The notes beneath the pieces are model-generated. The model was not told where the DNA came from. It worked only from the letters and a program-made list of their open reading frames with translations, and searched no databases. Shown piece by piece: positions 21,035 through 32,341 of a DNA stretch of 64,000 nt (the stretch's first letter is position 1; every line of letters starts with the position of its first letter). The position numbers and the translations under genes were made by a program. Source of the stretch: Xiphydria camelus. Its lineage: Eukaryota > Arthropoda > Insecta > Hymenoptera > Xiphydriidae. The stretch lies in the NCBI GenBank assembly GCA_963678675.1, contig OY783195.1:17577342-17641341 (forward strand), in the 5' to 3' direction.

Positions 21035-22156
21035 CATATAACATACAGTATACGCGATTAATGAATTTTCTGTAAATTTTCTTATTAATTTATGCAGTAA
21101 CTAATTTGTAACTAATTATAAAGCGTGATTAATGCATTTTTTATAATTAGGAACCAAAATAGAAAAAATTTTGCTATCTTGACATCAAGCTGGCAAAAAC
21201 TTAAATTTTTCGAAAGCGGCAAACGCGACAAAATTTTTTCTATAACAATTAATTAGCGACTATTTAGTGACAAATTATCCATATAAAAATTTTTTATTTG
21301 ACATCAACTCTAACTGCCGACTCGACTTCTACCGTATTAAATGACTCGAGTACCGACCAAGCCTAACCGAAGATAACTTTCAAACTCAGCAGAATTAAAA
21401 ATGTTTATATGGATAATTTGCCGCTAAATAGTCGCTAATTAGTTGTTATAGAAAAAATTTTGTCGTGTTTGCCGTTTTCGAAAAATTTGAGTTTTTGCCA
21501 GCTTGATGTCAAGATAGCAAAATTTTTTTCTTTTTTGGCAGAATTAAAAATTTTTATATGGATAATTTGCCGCTAAATAGTCGCTAATTAGTTGTTATAG
21601 AAAAAATTTTGTCGCGTTTGCTGTTTTCGAAAAATTTGAGTTTTTGCCAGCTTGATGTCAAGATATCAACATTTTTTCTTTTTTGGTTCCTAATTATAAA
21701 AAACGCATTAATCACACTTTATAATTAGTTACAAATTAGTTACTGCATGAATCAACTCTGACATCATGTTCGAAGCCACACCACAGTTCAGTGTTTCAGT
21801 CGCTCTGTCGCGATGAAGTTTATCGCGATCTAGATAACTTTGCTGCAAAGAACTAATTCCAATCGCTCGGGACAAAATATTTAATGAATATATTGGCACC
21901 AAAAACTAAATGAATTGTATATTGATAAGATAACGGCAAGGAAGTAATGTTTTTAGTGGACATATAATAATTTATCAATACGAGAATCTACAGATCCATC
22001 AATATTACTACCTATCAAATGCAATTGAACCATTTGACATTAATACATCTTTCGAACGTGTTAGCACGACCTCGAAGATTTTGTCACGAGGTACAGTTGG
22101 TGGACGACCACGTCCTAGCAGTCCACGTCCACGAACTAGCAGATTAATATTCTAAT

Positions 22157-22180
22157 CTAACCTAACCTAACCTAACCTAA
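22157..22180 (-). repeat. Interstitial TTAGG array, copy 2
   Basis: Five CCTAA units in the second direct unit; the first unit there is altered to TCTAA. Confidence 0.85.
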
Positions 22181-22804
22181 ACATATAACATACAGTATAC
22201 GCGATTAATGAATTTTCTGTAAATTTTCTTATTAATTTATGCAGTAACTAATTTGTAACTAATTATAAAGCGTGATTAATGCATTTTTTATAATTAGGAA
22301 CCAAAATAGAAAAAATTTTGCTATCTTGACATCAAGCTGGCAAAAACTTAAATTTTTCGAAAGCGGCAAACGCGACAAAATTTTTTCTATAACAATTAAT
22401 TAGCGACTATTTAGTGACAAATTATCTATATAAAAATTTTTTATTTGACATCAACTCTAACTGCCGACTCGACTTCTACCGTATTAAATGACTCGAGTAC
22501 CGACCAAGCCTACCCGAAGATAACTTTCAAACTCAGCAGAATTAAAAATTTTTATATGGATAATTTGCCGCTAAATAGTCGCTAATTAGTTGTTATAGAA
22601 AAAATTTTGTCGTGTTTGCCGTTTTCGAAAAATTTGAGTTTTTGCCAGCTTGATGTCAAGATAGCAAAATTTTTTCTTTTTTGGTTCCTAATTATAAAAA
22701 ATGCATAAATCACGCTTTATAATTAGTTAAAAATTAGTTACTGCATAAATTAATAAGAACATTTACAGAAAAGTCATTAATCGCGTATACTGTATGTTAT
22801 ATGT

Positions 22805-22839
22805 TTAGGTTAGGTTAGGTTAGGTTAGGTTAGGTTAGA
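22805..22839 (+). repeat. Interstitial TTAGG array, copy 3
   Basis: Seven TTAGG units in the inverted unit, so the arrays point toward the centre of the palindrome from both sides. Confidence 0.85.
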
Positions 22840-23107
22840 ATATTAATCTGCTAGTTCATAAACTATTTATCAATTAAAGTTTCAATTTTAAACTTCTTAT
22901 CGAGTGCGTAAATCTGTTTCACCAGCAGCGCGAATACAGTTTCAAGTGTTTGGTATGGTGAAGATTGCGTTGTAAACGGCGACTCCAAAATATATGAGAA
23001 CTTAAACTATAGTAGAAATTCAATCGATTTGCAATTTTTCATCAAGAGTAGTAATATAATAGTAGTATAATATTGTATATTGTTGTTAATTTATTATATT
23101 ATTGATA

Positions 23108-23221
23108 ATGGCTGGACGTGGTCGTCCACCAACTGTACCTCGTGACAAAATCTTCGAGGTCGTGCTAACACGTTCGAAAGATGTATTAATGTCAGATGGT
23201 TCAATTGCATTTGATAGGTAG
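23108..23221 (+). CDS. 37-aa AT-hook-like peptide or first exon
   Basis: The frame starts MAGRGRPPTVPRDKIFEV, with an AT-hook-like GRGRPP core, and stops in ...IAFDR-TAG. The stop overlaps a donor-like AG|GTAGTAA, so this may be the first exon of a longer protein. Short N-termini of this type (Gly-Arg-Pro, then a DKI/EKI helix) occur in TE proteins of insects. The two direct units at left carry the same segment on the minus strand (near 20930-20975 and 22075-22125) but lack this ATG context. No second exon is identifiable nearby. Confidence 0.35.
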   Translation: MAGRGRPPTVPRDKIFEVVLTRSKDVLMSDGSIAFDR

Positions 23222-24031
23222 TAATATTGATGGATCTGTAGATTCTCGTATTGATAAATTATTATATGTCCACTAAAAACATTACTTCCTTGCCGTTATC
23301 TTATCAATATACAATTCATTTAGTTTTTGGCGCCAATATATTCATTAAATATTTTGTCCCGAGCGATTGGAATTAGTTCTTTGCAGCAAAGTTATCTAGA
23401 TCGCGATAAACTTCATCGCGACAGAGCGACTGAAACACTGAACTGTGGTGTGGCTTCGAACATGATGTCAGAGTTGATTCATGCAGTAACTAATTTGTAA
23501 CTAATTATAAAGTGTGATTAATGCGTTTTTTATAATTAGGAACCGAAAAAGAAAAAATGTTGATATCTTGACATCAAGCTGGCAAAAACTCAAATTTTTC
23601 GAAAACAGCAAACGCGACAAAATTTTTTCTATAACAACTAATTAGCGACTATTTAGCGGCAAATTATCCATATAAAAATTTTTAATTCTGCCAAAAAAGA
23701 AAAAAATTTTGCTATCTTGACATCAAGCTGGCAAAAACTCAAATTTTTCGAAAACGCCAAACGCGACAAAATTTTTTCTATAACCACTAATTAGCGACTA
23801 TTTAGCGGCAAATTATCCATATAAACATTTTTAATTCTGCCAAAAAAGAAAAAAATTTTGCTATCTTGGCATCAAGCTGGCAAAAACTCAAATTTTTCGA
23901 AAACGGCAAACGCGACAAAATTTTTTCTATAACAACTAATTAGCGACTATTTAGCGGCAAATTATCCATATAAAAATTTTTGATTCTGCTGAGGTTGCTA
24001 TGCCAGCTTGACAGACGTGTTTTGGCCGTCC

Positions 24032-25037
24032 CTTACAAGTTTGGTGGAGGATCGCGACAGCGGCGCGGGTGCAACAGCCCCACGGGGGTTGACGAGCGAA
24101 TCGTTATAATTAATATACTATTACACTTCGATATTTAAATGTTGAATCAACACCTTTTATTGCAGCAATAAATGACAATCTGATCTAATGTAACCAACAC
24201 AGTAAGGATATTGTAATGTATGAACCATTTCAGTTTCATTAATTCTTATCGATTCGTCGTTTGGTATACGATTATTTGAATGCAATGTTACAAGGGTTGT
24301 GAAAAGGAGCCCAGGTTAAAGCCCCGTAAAAGTAGCTTGGCTAGCTGCCAACGCCATGCGCTTATCCCTTAGATTTTCTCTCCATTTGAGAACAAACGGA
24401 TTCGAATGATTCAAGTGGGCCTATCTCTTGGCACAGCTATGCAACCACCAGTTGCTGCCACCGCTCACGGAGATACGGGTAGTAGATTGTGTAGGCCTAT
24501 ATATAAGTATATAGTTAGCTTCATATCACCTGTTGCATTTGTAAAGTGTTTCTTTGAGAGACTTCCCCCTTGCGGTCGGTTTCGACATTCCGACATCAAC
24601 GGCAATGCCGATAAATAGCTTCCATATGTCAGAATGAGCAGCCTTTTTCTCATTCCCATTTTCTAACGTCTTAATGATCGACAGTTTTACCTCTTCCACC
24701 ATCTAGATTCATATTTCTTTATTCACTAATCTGAATATCAATTACACAGGACAATTGCATTTTTTATATCTCATACTTCTCTATGTATGTTGGACTGATT
24801 CTAGTAAATTGTTTTCAAATTCATTATTGAATATTTCTCCAGATATTCAGACTTAAAAGTACAAAGAATGATGATTTTAAACATATTCAGATTATTATAC
24901 CATTATCTAGTGATATGCTAGACTATTTTTCAATATTACATTTATTATGGAGTCCAGGATTCGAAATGCCTCGAAAACCAAAATACAATGAACATATTGG
25001 GCGCTCATTTCGTGAAATAAATCGGCAATACTAATAA
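24032..25037. other. No recognisable gene
   Basis: GC-richer start (24030-24100) directly after the palindrome, then ordinary AT-rich sequence with frames under 75 codons. Confidence 0.5.
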
Positions 25038-25039
25038 TA

Positions 25040-25781
25040 CGAGGTACGATCCAAAAGATTCCGGAATATTTTATTAAAAACCCACAAGATACATTTTAAT
25101 CTATATTGTCAACATCGCCTTCAAAGTAATTTACTTGTGAAGCTACACACTTAAGCCAGCGCTTCTGCCAAGCTTGGAACGCTATCTGGAAGTCTTCCTG
25201 AGTAATCATATTAAGGATGGCTTGCCATTCCTCTTGGATCGTCTGAATCGAAGCAAATCTTCTCCCCTTCAAATGCCGTTTCAATTGCGGAAAAGGAAAA
25301 AAATCTGCTGGAGTAGGGTGGGTGTTCAAGCGTTTCCATGTGGTTCCGCCTCAGGTAGTTCTGCACAACCGCCGGGGTATGCGACGGGGCGTTGTCATGA
25401 TGCAACACCCACAGTGCAGATCCACGCGCACGCCATTTCTCCGGACGTTTGCGTTGCACATTTTCTCTCAATCGTCTCAAAACATCACAGTTTGTAACAT
25501 TCGATGCGTTTCGGCGGCACTTTTTCCCAGTTTGACATAAAATTTAATGTACACACGTTGTTCTACTAAAACAGAAATTTCTACCATCTCGAATTTCGAC
25601 GATATTTCATGTAATGTTACAAATTAATGTACGTAACACAGCTGCATACTATATCCGTCTCGTGCTATGTTATACACTGCCTCAATACAGCTGGAGCATA
25701 CACCGTGTAATGGCCGGACGTGGTACTACAACTGGTTCGCACGCGAAATTTAAATTCCGGACATTTTTGGATCGTACCTCG
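25040..25781 (-). mobile_element. Internally deleted mariner element
   Basis: Inverted ends CGAGGTACGATCCAAAA (25040) and TTTTGGATCGTACCTCG (to 25781), each flanked by TA. At 742 bp it is shorter than the usual 1.3 kb, and only the C-terminal half of the transposase is left, on the minus strand. Confidence 0.9.
25096..25500 (-). pseudogene. Mariner transposase, C-terminal part, frameshifted
   Basis: On the minus strand, RRLRENVQRKRPEKWRA leads into VLHHDNAPSHTP, which holds the second catalytic Asp of the DDE/D core. A frame change near 25325 moves to PADFFPFPQLKRHLKGRRF, with the third catalytic Asp. The tail FQIAFQAWQKRWLKCVAS and YFEGD is the typical mariner C-terminus. The spacing fits the D34D type of mariners. 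The N-terminal DNA-binding half is missing, so it cannot act alone. A frameshift plus deletion makes this a dead copy. Confidence 0.88.
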
Positions 25782-25792
25782 TACCTCGTAAC

Positions 25793-25851
25793 AACAACAA
25801 CAACAACAACAACAACAGCAATAAAAGGTAATAATAACAACAACAAAAAAT
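25793..25851. repeat. (CAA)n simple repeat
   Basis: CAA units with imperfect ends, adjoining the tail of the non-LTR 3' end that reads in from the right. Confidence 0.8.
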
Positions 25852-26215
25852 AGTAGTAGTAGTTTTTTTTATTACACCACCATCTACATATCACACGTTG
25901 CCGGTCCCGTCAAGCCACTTTGACTTTTCGACAGGTGCCATTTCATAATCCACATATGGTGAAGATTCTAATTTTTAATTTCTATGTTTTGATTCATGTA
26001 TACTATGTTTTATCCTAATTATTCTCTTATTTATTCCAACTTATATCTTATATTAAGCCCAATAAATGCAAGTTTGTTTCTATTTTGTTTGTGCACTTTT
26101 GAAGACATTTCTTTATTTCACCCTTCTTTGTATCACTTACCTATATCCCTTATTGAAATCTGCTCTAATAGTCTAATTCCTACATATTCCTTTGTATTAT
26201 AACTAAATTTATTCA
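25852..26215 (-). mobile_element. 5'-truncated non-LTR retrotransposon 3' end, copy A
   Basis: On the minus strand the conserved 3' end reads GACGGGACCGGCAACGTGTG, then ATATGTAGATGGTGGTGTAA, then A-rich. Upstream of it is a short frame resembling the end of a reverse-transcriptase ORF (KVHKQNRNKLAFIG). A second copy with the same layout lies next to it. Confidence 0.6.
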
Positions 26216-26309
26216 ATCATCTAGGGACTGGAATCCTTGATCTTTGCTACTCCTCATACTATACTTTGCTTGTGCTTCCTCATATTCTATACCTTTCAAA
26301 AGAAATAGC

Positions 26310-26795
26310 TTTTTTTTTATTACCCACCTACTATGTACATATCACACGTTACTGGTCCCGTCAAGCCATATTTTTGGCTTTTCGACAGGTGCCAATTACA
26401 TACATTCGCATAAGGTGAAGATTTTCCTATTTGATAATCGTAAATGCATTTCAAGCATAGTCTTACATTCCACGTTTTACTTTACTACTTTAATAACCTA
26501 TTCTAAAAATCTATTCTAACTCCCCTCATTTATTCCAACCCGGCTATTATATTACACCTAGTACATGTAAATTTGTTTCTACATTGTTTGTGTATCTGCT
26601 CAAAGATTTCTTCATTTCGCCTTGGTTTAGTAATAGTGTAATAGGAGTAAATATAATAAATATTTCTCAAATATAATAAATATTTCTTCATTTCACCTTT
26701 CTTTGTATCTCTTATTGAATGAATTGGAATCTGTTATAGCAGTTTAATTCCTAAATCCTAAATATTCCTTGTAGTACACATAAATTAAACATATA
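26310..26795 (-). mobile_element. 5'-truncated non-LTR retrotransposon 3' end, copy B
   Basis: Same 3' end as copy A (GACGGGACCAGTAACGTGTG, then A-run at 26310-26320), same upstream order, more diverged. Two same-strand truncated copies side by side. Confidence 0.6.
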
Positions 26796-26814
26796 AACAT
26801 GGAATAAGAGAAAT

Positions 26815-27866
26815 AATTTATAAAGTTTTCATATTACGTATACCTTTTTTCTAATGGGATCAGGAACAAAACCCTACAAAGTTTCCAATTGTCCAGTGTC
26901 CACAACATCCCTTATTTTGCAAAAAACCACCCCCGGATTGTACATTGTGCCGGTTTTTCTCAATTTCCTCGTAAACCGTTGTTTAAACGTAAAAAATGTA
27001 TAGAACCAAAACTGTTCGCCATTAAATTCTACACAAAAACCAATCTATAAATATGTTAGTTAATCCTTACTGAGTTCTCGCAAAATACGTTTAAAGTTAA
27101 GGGTAGTTTTTAGCGGGTCGTTAAAATATGGGCAACATTTTATCATCAATTTTTACTACCGAGGCGCCGGCTCCGATTCCTGTTCTGAAAGTTACATCGT
27201 GCAGCTGTAAAAAGGGTTGTGGTAAGCGATGTGCATGACTTAGACTTAGACTGCCATGGACAGGGTTCCTTCAATGCACCACCTGACGAGATATTAAATG
27301 AAGAGGACCCAACGAATGAATAAAAAAAGACATGTTACTGGATTAGGCCTATTGGGGACATCACTTAAAAAAACGCGCCGGGAGCTCTACCTCATGGGTG
27401 GTGTGGAAACGAGTTCAAATTAGAAAATGCATAGTTCTAATGCTCTAGAATCCCTTTCAAATTTCAAAATTTGTCTTAGGTAATACTTATGTAGCGATAT
27501 TATAGCACTAGAAACTATGAAAATCACTACAATTAAAGTCACATTTTACATGCTAAAAACTACACCTAACTTTGAACGTTATTTGCGGAAATTCAGAGAG
27601 GATTACCTGAAATGCTTATACAAAAGTTTTTGTGTAGAATTTAATGGAGAATATTTTTCGTTCTATACATTTTTTCTGTTTGAACAACAGTTTACGAGGA
27701 AATTGAGAAAAACTGGTACAATGTACCATCCGGGGATGTTTTTTTTTTGCAAAATAGGGATGTTGCGGACATCGGCCACATGGGAACTTTTTGGGGATTT
27801 ACTCTTACTCCCATTATAGGAACATAATTTGCGTAATATGAAAACTTTATAAATTATTTCTTCTAA
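26815..27866. mobile_element. Long-TIR element with CXC-protein remnant
   Basis: About 300 bp at 26815-27118 are mirrored at 27540-27866 (AATAATTTATAAAGTTTTCA at left; CTCAATTTCCTCGTAAAC and its inverse inside). The spacer holds a coding remnant and a segment (TAGGCCTATTGGGGACA) shared with the foldback 543-3290. Confidence 0.75.
27160..27323 (+). pseudogene. Cys-rich (CXC-like) protein remnant
   Basis: A frame reading EAPAPIPVLKVTSCSCKKGC continues to CGKRCA and stops. After a frame change it reads LDCHGQGSFNAPPDEILNEE and ends at TAA 27321-27323. The CSCKKGCGKRC cluster resembles the cysteine repeats of tesmin/TSO1-type CXC domains, which bind DNA and also occur in insect TE proteins. The rest of the Cys repeat is missing. 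It is the C-terminal end of a larger protein deleted from this non-autonomous copy. No catalytic domain is present. Confidence 0.5.
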
Positions 27867-28677
27867 AAAGTAGGTACTATTTCTGTGTACTACTAGTAAA
27901 CTCGAGAAGTAGGTACCTTTATTGGTAATAAAGATCTCTCTATTAAGTATATAAAATAGTTTTTCCTCACTCATGCCCATTTCGAGGCCTTTACCAGCCT
28001 ATTTTTAGACCGGAAGATGGTGTTTTTCCTCCGTTACACCGACCAGAAGTCCGCAGGTTGTCAAAAGATTGTTTAGTCCGAAGTGGGTCCTTTTTCCAAA
28101 CTGATAAACGCAACGTGAAATGAGCCGTGTATACTTCTGTTTATTTTGTTTTGAGAAATGGGCATTCGTATGGAAAAATAGTATACGTCATTCGGCTGAA
28201 ATCCTCGGATTTCTAAGACTGTATTTAATTAGGTCGTAGCACGAGGCATGGTGAGGGGACGAGGCTCGCCTTCGGCGAAATTTTTTAATACTTTTTTTTA
28301 TTTTAAAGCTTGAGATATTACCTAATGATCTCAACATTAAAAAAAAATAAATTTCGTAATTTTCTAATTGAAAACAAAACTCGTAGTCTCGGTACATGAG
28401 GTCTCGGTTTTCAGACGCTCAGGTCTCCCTGCCGATTTTTATAAAAAAAAATAGTATACATAGTAGACTGAGGATAGTTGTCCTACTCTCGTTTTATTAA
28501 CAAAGTACCAATTAACAAATTGGAACAAGTTTTATAGAAAAATATTAAATATTGAATTAATACAGACTGTTAAAAAAGTCACTACTTAACTCTTTGCAGC
28601 GTTCTGTCGAAGAGATAAATCGATTTTATCCTGCGCTTTCGGTGCCAAATTCTTTAATGAAATGTTCCCGAAAGGTA
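27867..28677. other. No recognisable gene
   Basis: AT-rich with short frames only. ATCTCTCTATTA..ATATAAAATAG at 27930 also occurs near 19988, a hint of a dispersed repeat end. Confidence 0.45.
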
Positions 28678-28965
28678 CTAAAAGTGCAAACCTTGAAAAA
28701 AAAACTTTAGGCGTGGCATGCAAAAAAAGGAGGCTGGGGTGTAGCCTACACCCCACGTGAGCAACGAAGGGTTGACCTTACTTGAAAGCTGACGGAATAT
28801 CGCCATTAGTGAGTCTTTCTTCTTTTTTAAATCTGCGGCAGTTACGTTGCTGCTAGAAAATGATGATTCCAACTCCTTCCAGGCATCAGCCACTTTGTTT
28901 CTGTTTTTGTGGTCAACATGTTTGGGATCCCATATCGGTGTAGGCATTCGGGGTGCGCACGGAAG
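28678..28965 (-). pseudogene. MADF-domain-like protein fragment
   Basis: The minus-strand frame reads IWDPKHVDHKNRNKVADAWK and, after a short spacer, ADLKKKKDSLMAIFRQLSSKV. This is the WDP...Y/HKN...AW pattern plus the following helix of MADF (Myb/SANT-like) domains, which bind DNA and accompany Harbinger-type transposases or act as host transcription factors. The N-terminal helix is cut off, and the frame ends in low-quality sequence (PRLKFFFQGLHF). No BESS domain is visible. Probably a broken TE accessory gene or a processed fragment. Confidence 0.5.
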
Positions 28966-29020
28966 GGCACGGGTTCATAAGTTTTTCTACACCCATTTCA
29001 ACTCACGAAAGTGTTGGGTT

Positions 29021-29174
29021 GCTTCGTCGTCCTTTACTACGCATCGTTTTACCGACAAGATCGTGGATAGCGACCGAATACCGAATGTTTGGCGCAGTAG
29101 AGCTCCCACACACTATGCGAAGAATCACGAATGGCAAATATTCGCCGACTGCACGCATTGTCTGGGACCGACTT
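29021..29174 (+). repeat. Direct repeat, copy 1
   Basis: About 154 bp from TTCGTCGTCCTTTACTACGC to ATTGTCTGGGACCG, repeated 420 bp downstream with roughly 10% difference by eye. Confidence 0.8.
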
Positions 29175-29440
29175 CAGACTTCCTGTGTCACTAACCAAAC
29201 CCCGAAATAAAATCTTCATTTTGCGAGTTTTGGTCAGCTTTTCGAGATTTCGTCCCATTGTGCGGCGCCTCGATCCCGCTCTCCAATTTCAGGGGCCTCG
29301 CGACGGGGTACCGGTCGCGACGGTAAGGCGGTGTGCCTCGGTAAGCGCAAGGCGCCTGGACCCCTTCTCGGGTTGCAAATAAATCAACTATGCGTAGCTA
29401 GGCACACCATGTGGGAGCGGAGGCAAAGAAGCCCGAAGTT

Positions 29441-29594
29441 ACTTCGTCATCCTTTACTACGCGTCGTTTTACCGACAAGACCGCGAATAGCGGGCGAATG
29501 CCGAATGCTTGGCGCAGTAGAGCTCCCACACACTACGCGAAGGATCACGAATGGCGAATATTCGCCGGATGCACGCATTGTCTGGGACCGGCTT
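29441..29594 (+). repeat. Direct repeat, copy 2
   Basis: Second copy (TTCGTCATCCTTTACTACGC ...). The 266 bp between copies are GC-rich with the sequence GGCCTCGCGACGGGG. I cannot assign these repeats to LTRs or gene exons. Confidence 0.8.
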
Positions 29595-30239
29595 TACAGT
29601 ATGATTTACGACAGCGACGTGGATATTGAGGGAGGATTATATAGAAAATGAGGGTCACGAAACAGTGTAATTTTATATTCGATTAGTATTAGAGATGTAT
29701 GATGTATTCGAAGTAGAAAGAAAAAAAAATTTAATGAAAAAAAAATTCGATTTTTCACTGTTTTTGAATTTTCAAAATTCGTGAGCGACGTCTAGAAAAT
29801 TGTTTATCGTGCTAAATTTTTGGTGACGATTCTTAAAACATGATAAACTAACATAATCTGACGTGCCACCCCAATATATATAGGTATTGTAATAGTTTGT
29901 ATATTTCCTGTTCGTTGTATTCATAAAACAAAAAAATTACTTTGTAATATCGCGGTAAATATACAATATGCTATTATATGATTATGTATCTTATTTGCAT
30001 TGTAATACATAGTTAGTAACATTATCATTTATGTATTTTTCGTATCATTTTCAATGTCCCCGATAGTTGCTAGGATTGCGAGATCTATGAATTTTTCTGT
30101 AGTAGTAGCGGTTAATTGAATGTCAAAATCGTCATTTCAGTAATCCTCATTTCGGTAATCGCTTCTCACATTAATTATATAAAACCCACAATTTAACATA
30201 TTGTGCGCGGCCAAGCTGTCATTATTAAATTTAGGCGTA
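29595..30239. other. No recognisable gene
   Basis: AT-rich, no repeats or frames of note. Confidence 0.5.
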
Positions 30240-30241
30240 TA

Positions 30242-30653
30242 CCGTATGTCCGAGCCCAAACCGCTCAAGCGCCGATACCTATGGCCGATAACTTGAAATT
30301 TGTCTTCGGCAGTGTTTGCCGACGGTTGAAAATTTGATAGCTAGAGATGGCTTGAGAAGAGTGAGCTGTGTGTACTGCGTGAGAGCGAAAAGAGTCAAAC
30401 GTCTGATTTCCCGATAGCTGTCAATTCGGGACATCAAAGTGTTTCCCCCCTTACTAATACTTCGATCTCTCAAATTGACAACTATCGATAAATCAGGCGT
30501 TTTACACTTTTCGCTCTCACGCAGTACACACAACGCACTCTTCTCAAGCCATCTCTATCAAATTTTCAACCGTCGTCAAACACTGCCGAAGACAAATTTC
30601 AAATTATCGGCCATAGGTATCGGCGCTTGAGCGGTTTGGGCTCAAACATACGG
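30242..30653. mobile_element. CCGTATG-family palindromic MITE
   Basis: 412 bp, CCGTATGTCCGAGCCCAAAC ... inverse, flanked by TA (30240-30241, 30654-30655). The arms carry TGAAATTTGTCTTCGGCAGT and TTTTCGCTCTCACGCAG, both shared with 60957-61331. Nearly the whole element can fold back. Confidence 0.88.
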
Positions 30654-30655
30654 TA

Positions 30656-31194
30656 CAATCTATATACCGAGCCGAACATACGGTATTATACCTACAGAAA
30701 ATGTGTCAATTTACAAATACTTTTTCCCTTAATTTTTTCCTTTCTAATTGTCCCATTATATTATATCTACCCATATCACCGTTTCTGAGACATTTGGATA
30801 AGTTTAATGTTTAAATAATTGATCGACTTGCACCGTTTGGTTATCATTCTGGTCCTCCGCGTCTTTAGATGTCACTACACTCATACCGATCGAGTTACTA
30901 GTGGAATAGATAGGATCTTTCTATTATTGTGTGCATTGTTATAAACAAATGAATACTTCAAATGATTAATGTTTTATCTTGGCACGTTGGTTGATGAGAT
31001 TTTATATTCTTAGCGTATAAACTGATCATAAGTACATAAACATCGAATAAAATTTTCTATCTGTATGAATTTTTTATTTTTAAAGAAAAAAAACGCGGCA
31101 AGTTTTTTATGACAATTTTTTAAATACATTTTTTGTCGTCGAATTTTTTAATAACTTTTGATTTACAATAATTTTCATTTCAAATGATGCTGAG
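30656..31194. other. No recognisable gene
   Basis: AT-rich intergenic-type sequence. Confidence 0.5.
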
Positions 31195-31373
31195 GAGGCG
31201 CGAAGAAAGGAGAGGAATAGTGTGGGTGATGCAAGACTATTATCGACTTTATTCCGTTCGACGATACAGGTCTATACGCGGCTAGCGAACGTGATCAACT
31301 GACCAGGGAACCGTTCCGTGCACCCCGAGAAAGGGGTTCCTAAACGTATCTGCGTACGTTAGGGGGCGCAACA
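31195..31373 (-). repeat. Possible solo LTR
   Basis: On the minus strand this GC-richer segment starts TGTTGCGCCCCCTAACG and ends in CA. It contains CGTATAGA (TATA-like) and AATAAAG. Those are LTR-like traits, but I see no 5-bp target duplication, so the call is weak. Confidence 0.3.
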
Positions 31374-31934
31374 CTCAGCTAAAACTGGCGATGGTTATAG
31401 CCTAAGATCCCACTGCAAAATTATGTAGGAATCTGTTTTTTTAACGAAACTTAATTCAAATGAAAGATTAATGCCAATGTAGTGTATTACTTCCGGGTTG
31501 CCTATAAAAAACTAGCCGCAACTATGTGTAATTAAATATATTGTAAGTCATTTATTTGTATGAAATTGCACTATATGTTTTTTAAGTGAATGAAACGTCA
31601 TTTGAAAGAAAATAATGTGAAGAATGTAAAAAAATATGGTTGCCAGCTCTCAGTTAGCCGCAACCTCTAGGCAACCAGGTGTAAACAGGTACATTATTGT
31701 TGATTATTTACGGTCATGTGTTTTTCAAGAAAAAATTATACCAAATTGAAGCTAAATTTTTACTGAACACAATAATCTATGGTTGCCTGTAAAAAAGTGG
31801 CCGCAAGCAGTGGTTGTCCTGATTTGAATTAATTACCATCGCTCTCTAGATAAATGTGAGCGAGAGAGGAGGAATGCGCGCGCTGCTTCGTACTGTAAAC
31901 AAGGATATAGCCTGGCCGATATGTCAGCTGTACG

Positions 31935-32061
31935 CAGGGCCGCATCTAACGTGGGGCCATTTCGTGCTACGCACGAAGGCTAACTAGCCATGGGGTGCCA
32001 AAAGGCCTCATACCTTCTCTAGAAAAGGGCGCTAAGCACGAAGCATCTAGAAGCGGCCCTG
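31935..32061. mobile_element. hAT-type MITE in left arm
   Basis: 127 bp with CAGGGCCGC ... GCGGCCCTG ends and a perfect 8-bp duplication GCTGTACG (31927-31934, 32062-32069), the hAT signature. Confidence 0.85.
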
Positions 32062-32214
32062 GCTGTACGTCAACGCGTCTTCACTTCAATAACGAATACT
32101 ATCTACTGGGACCGCTATTTACCGAAGTCAGGTAGGTACTTAGGTATAATTTTAGAACTTCAGGGATACTCGGATTTCTTGCGTTTGCCATCGGACATAC
32201 TGTATACGTACAGT

Positions 32215-32341
32215 CAGGGCCGCTTCAAGATGATGAGACGCCTTCGTGCTTAGAGCCCTTTTCTATAGAAAGTTTTGGCGCCCCATGGCTAGTGCACCTT
32301 CGTGCGTGGCACGAAATGGCCCCCCGTTAGATGCGGCCCTG
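32215..32341. mobile_element. hAT-type MITE in right arm (mirror copy)
   Basis: 127 bp, CAGGGCCGC ... GCGGCCCTG, flanked by CGTACAGT and CGTACAGC, the inverse of the left copy's duplication with one change. Confidence 0.85.

Larger units (their letters stand above)
20203..24031. mobile_element. Composite palindrome, 3.8 kb
   Basis: The outer ends mirror each other (GCACGTCTGTCAAGCTGGC near 20210; GCCAGCTTGACAGACGTG near 24010). The left half holds two direct units of about 1147 bp (20236-21383 and 21384-22530), then a partial unit, then one inverted unit. A block of about 150 bp (GGATAATTTGCCGCTAAATA ... TTGCCAGCTTGATGTCAAG) occurs about ten times, five in each orientation. Each large unit has the same body including a (CCTAA)n array. 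Confidence 0.85.

Noticed and set aside
29220..29390. rDNA-like fragment
   Set aside because: GC-rich but I cannot match it to any conserved rRNA helix or core sequence.
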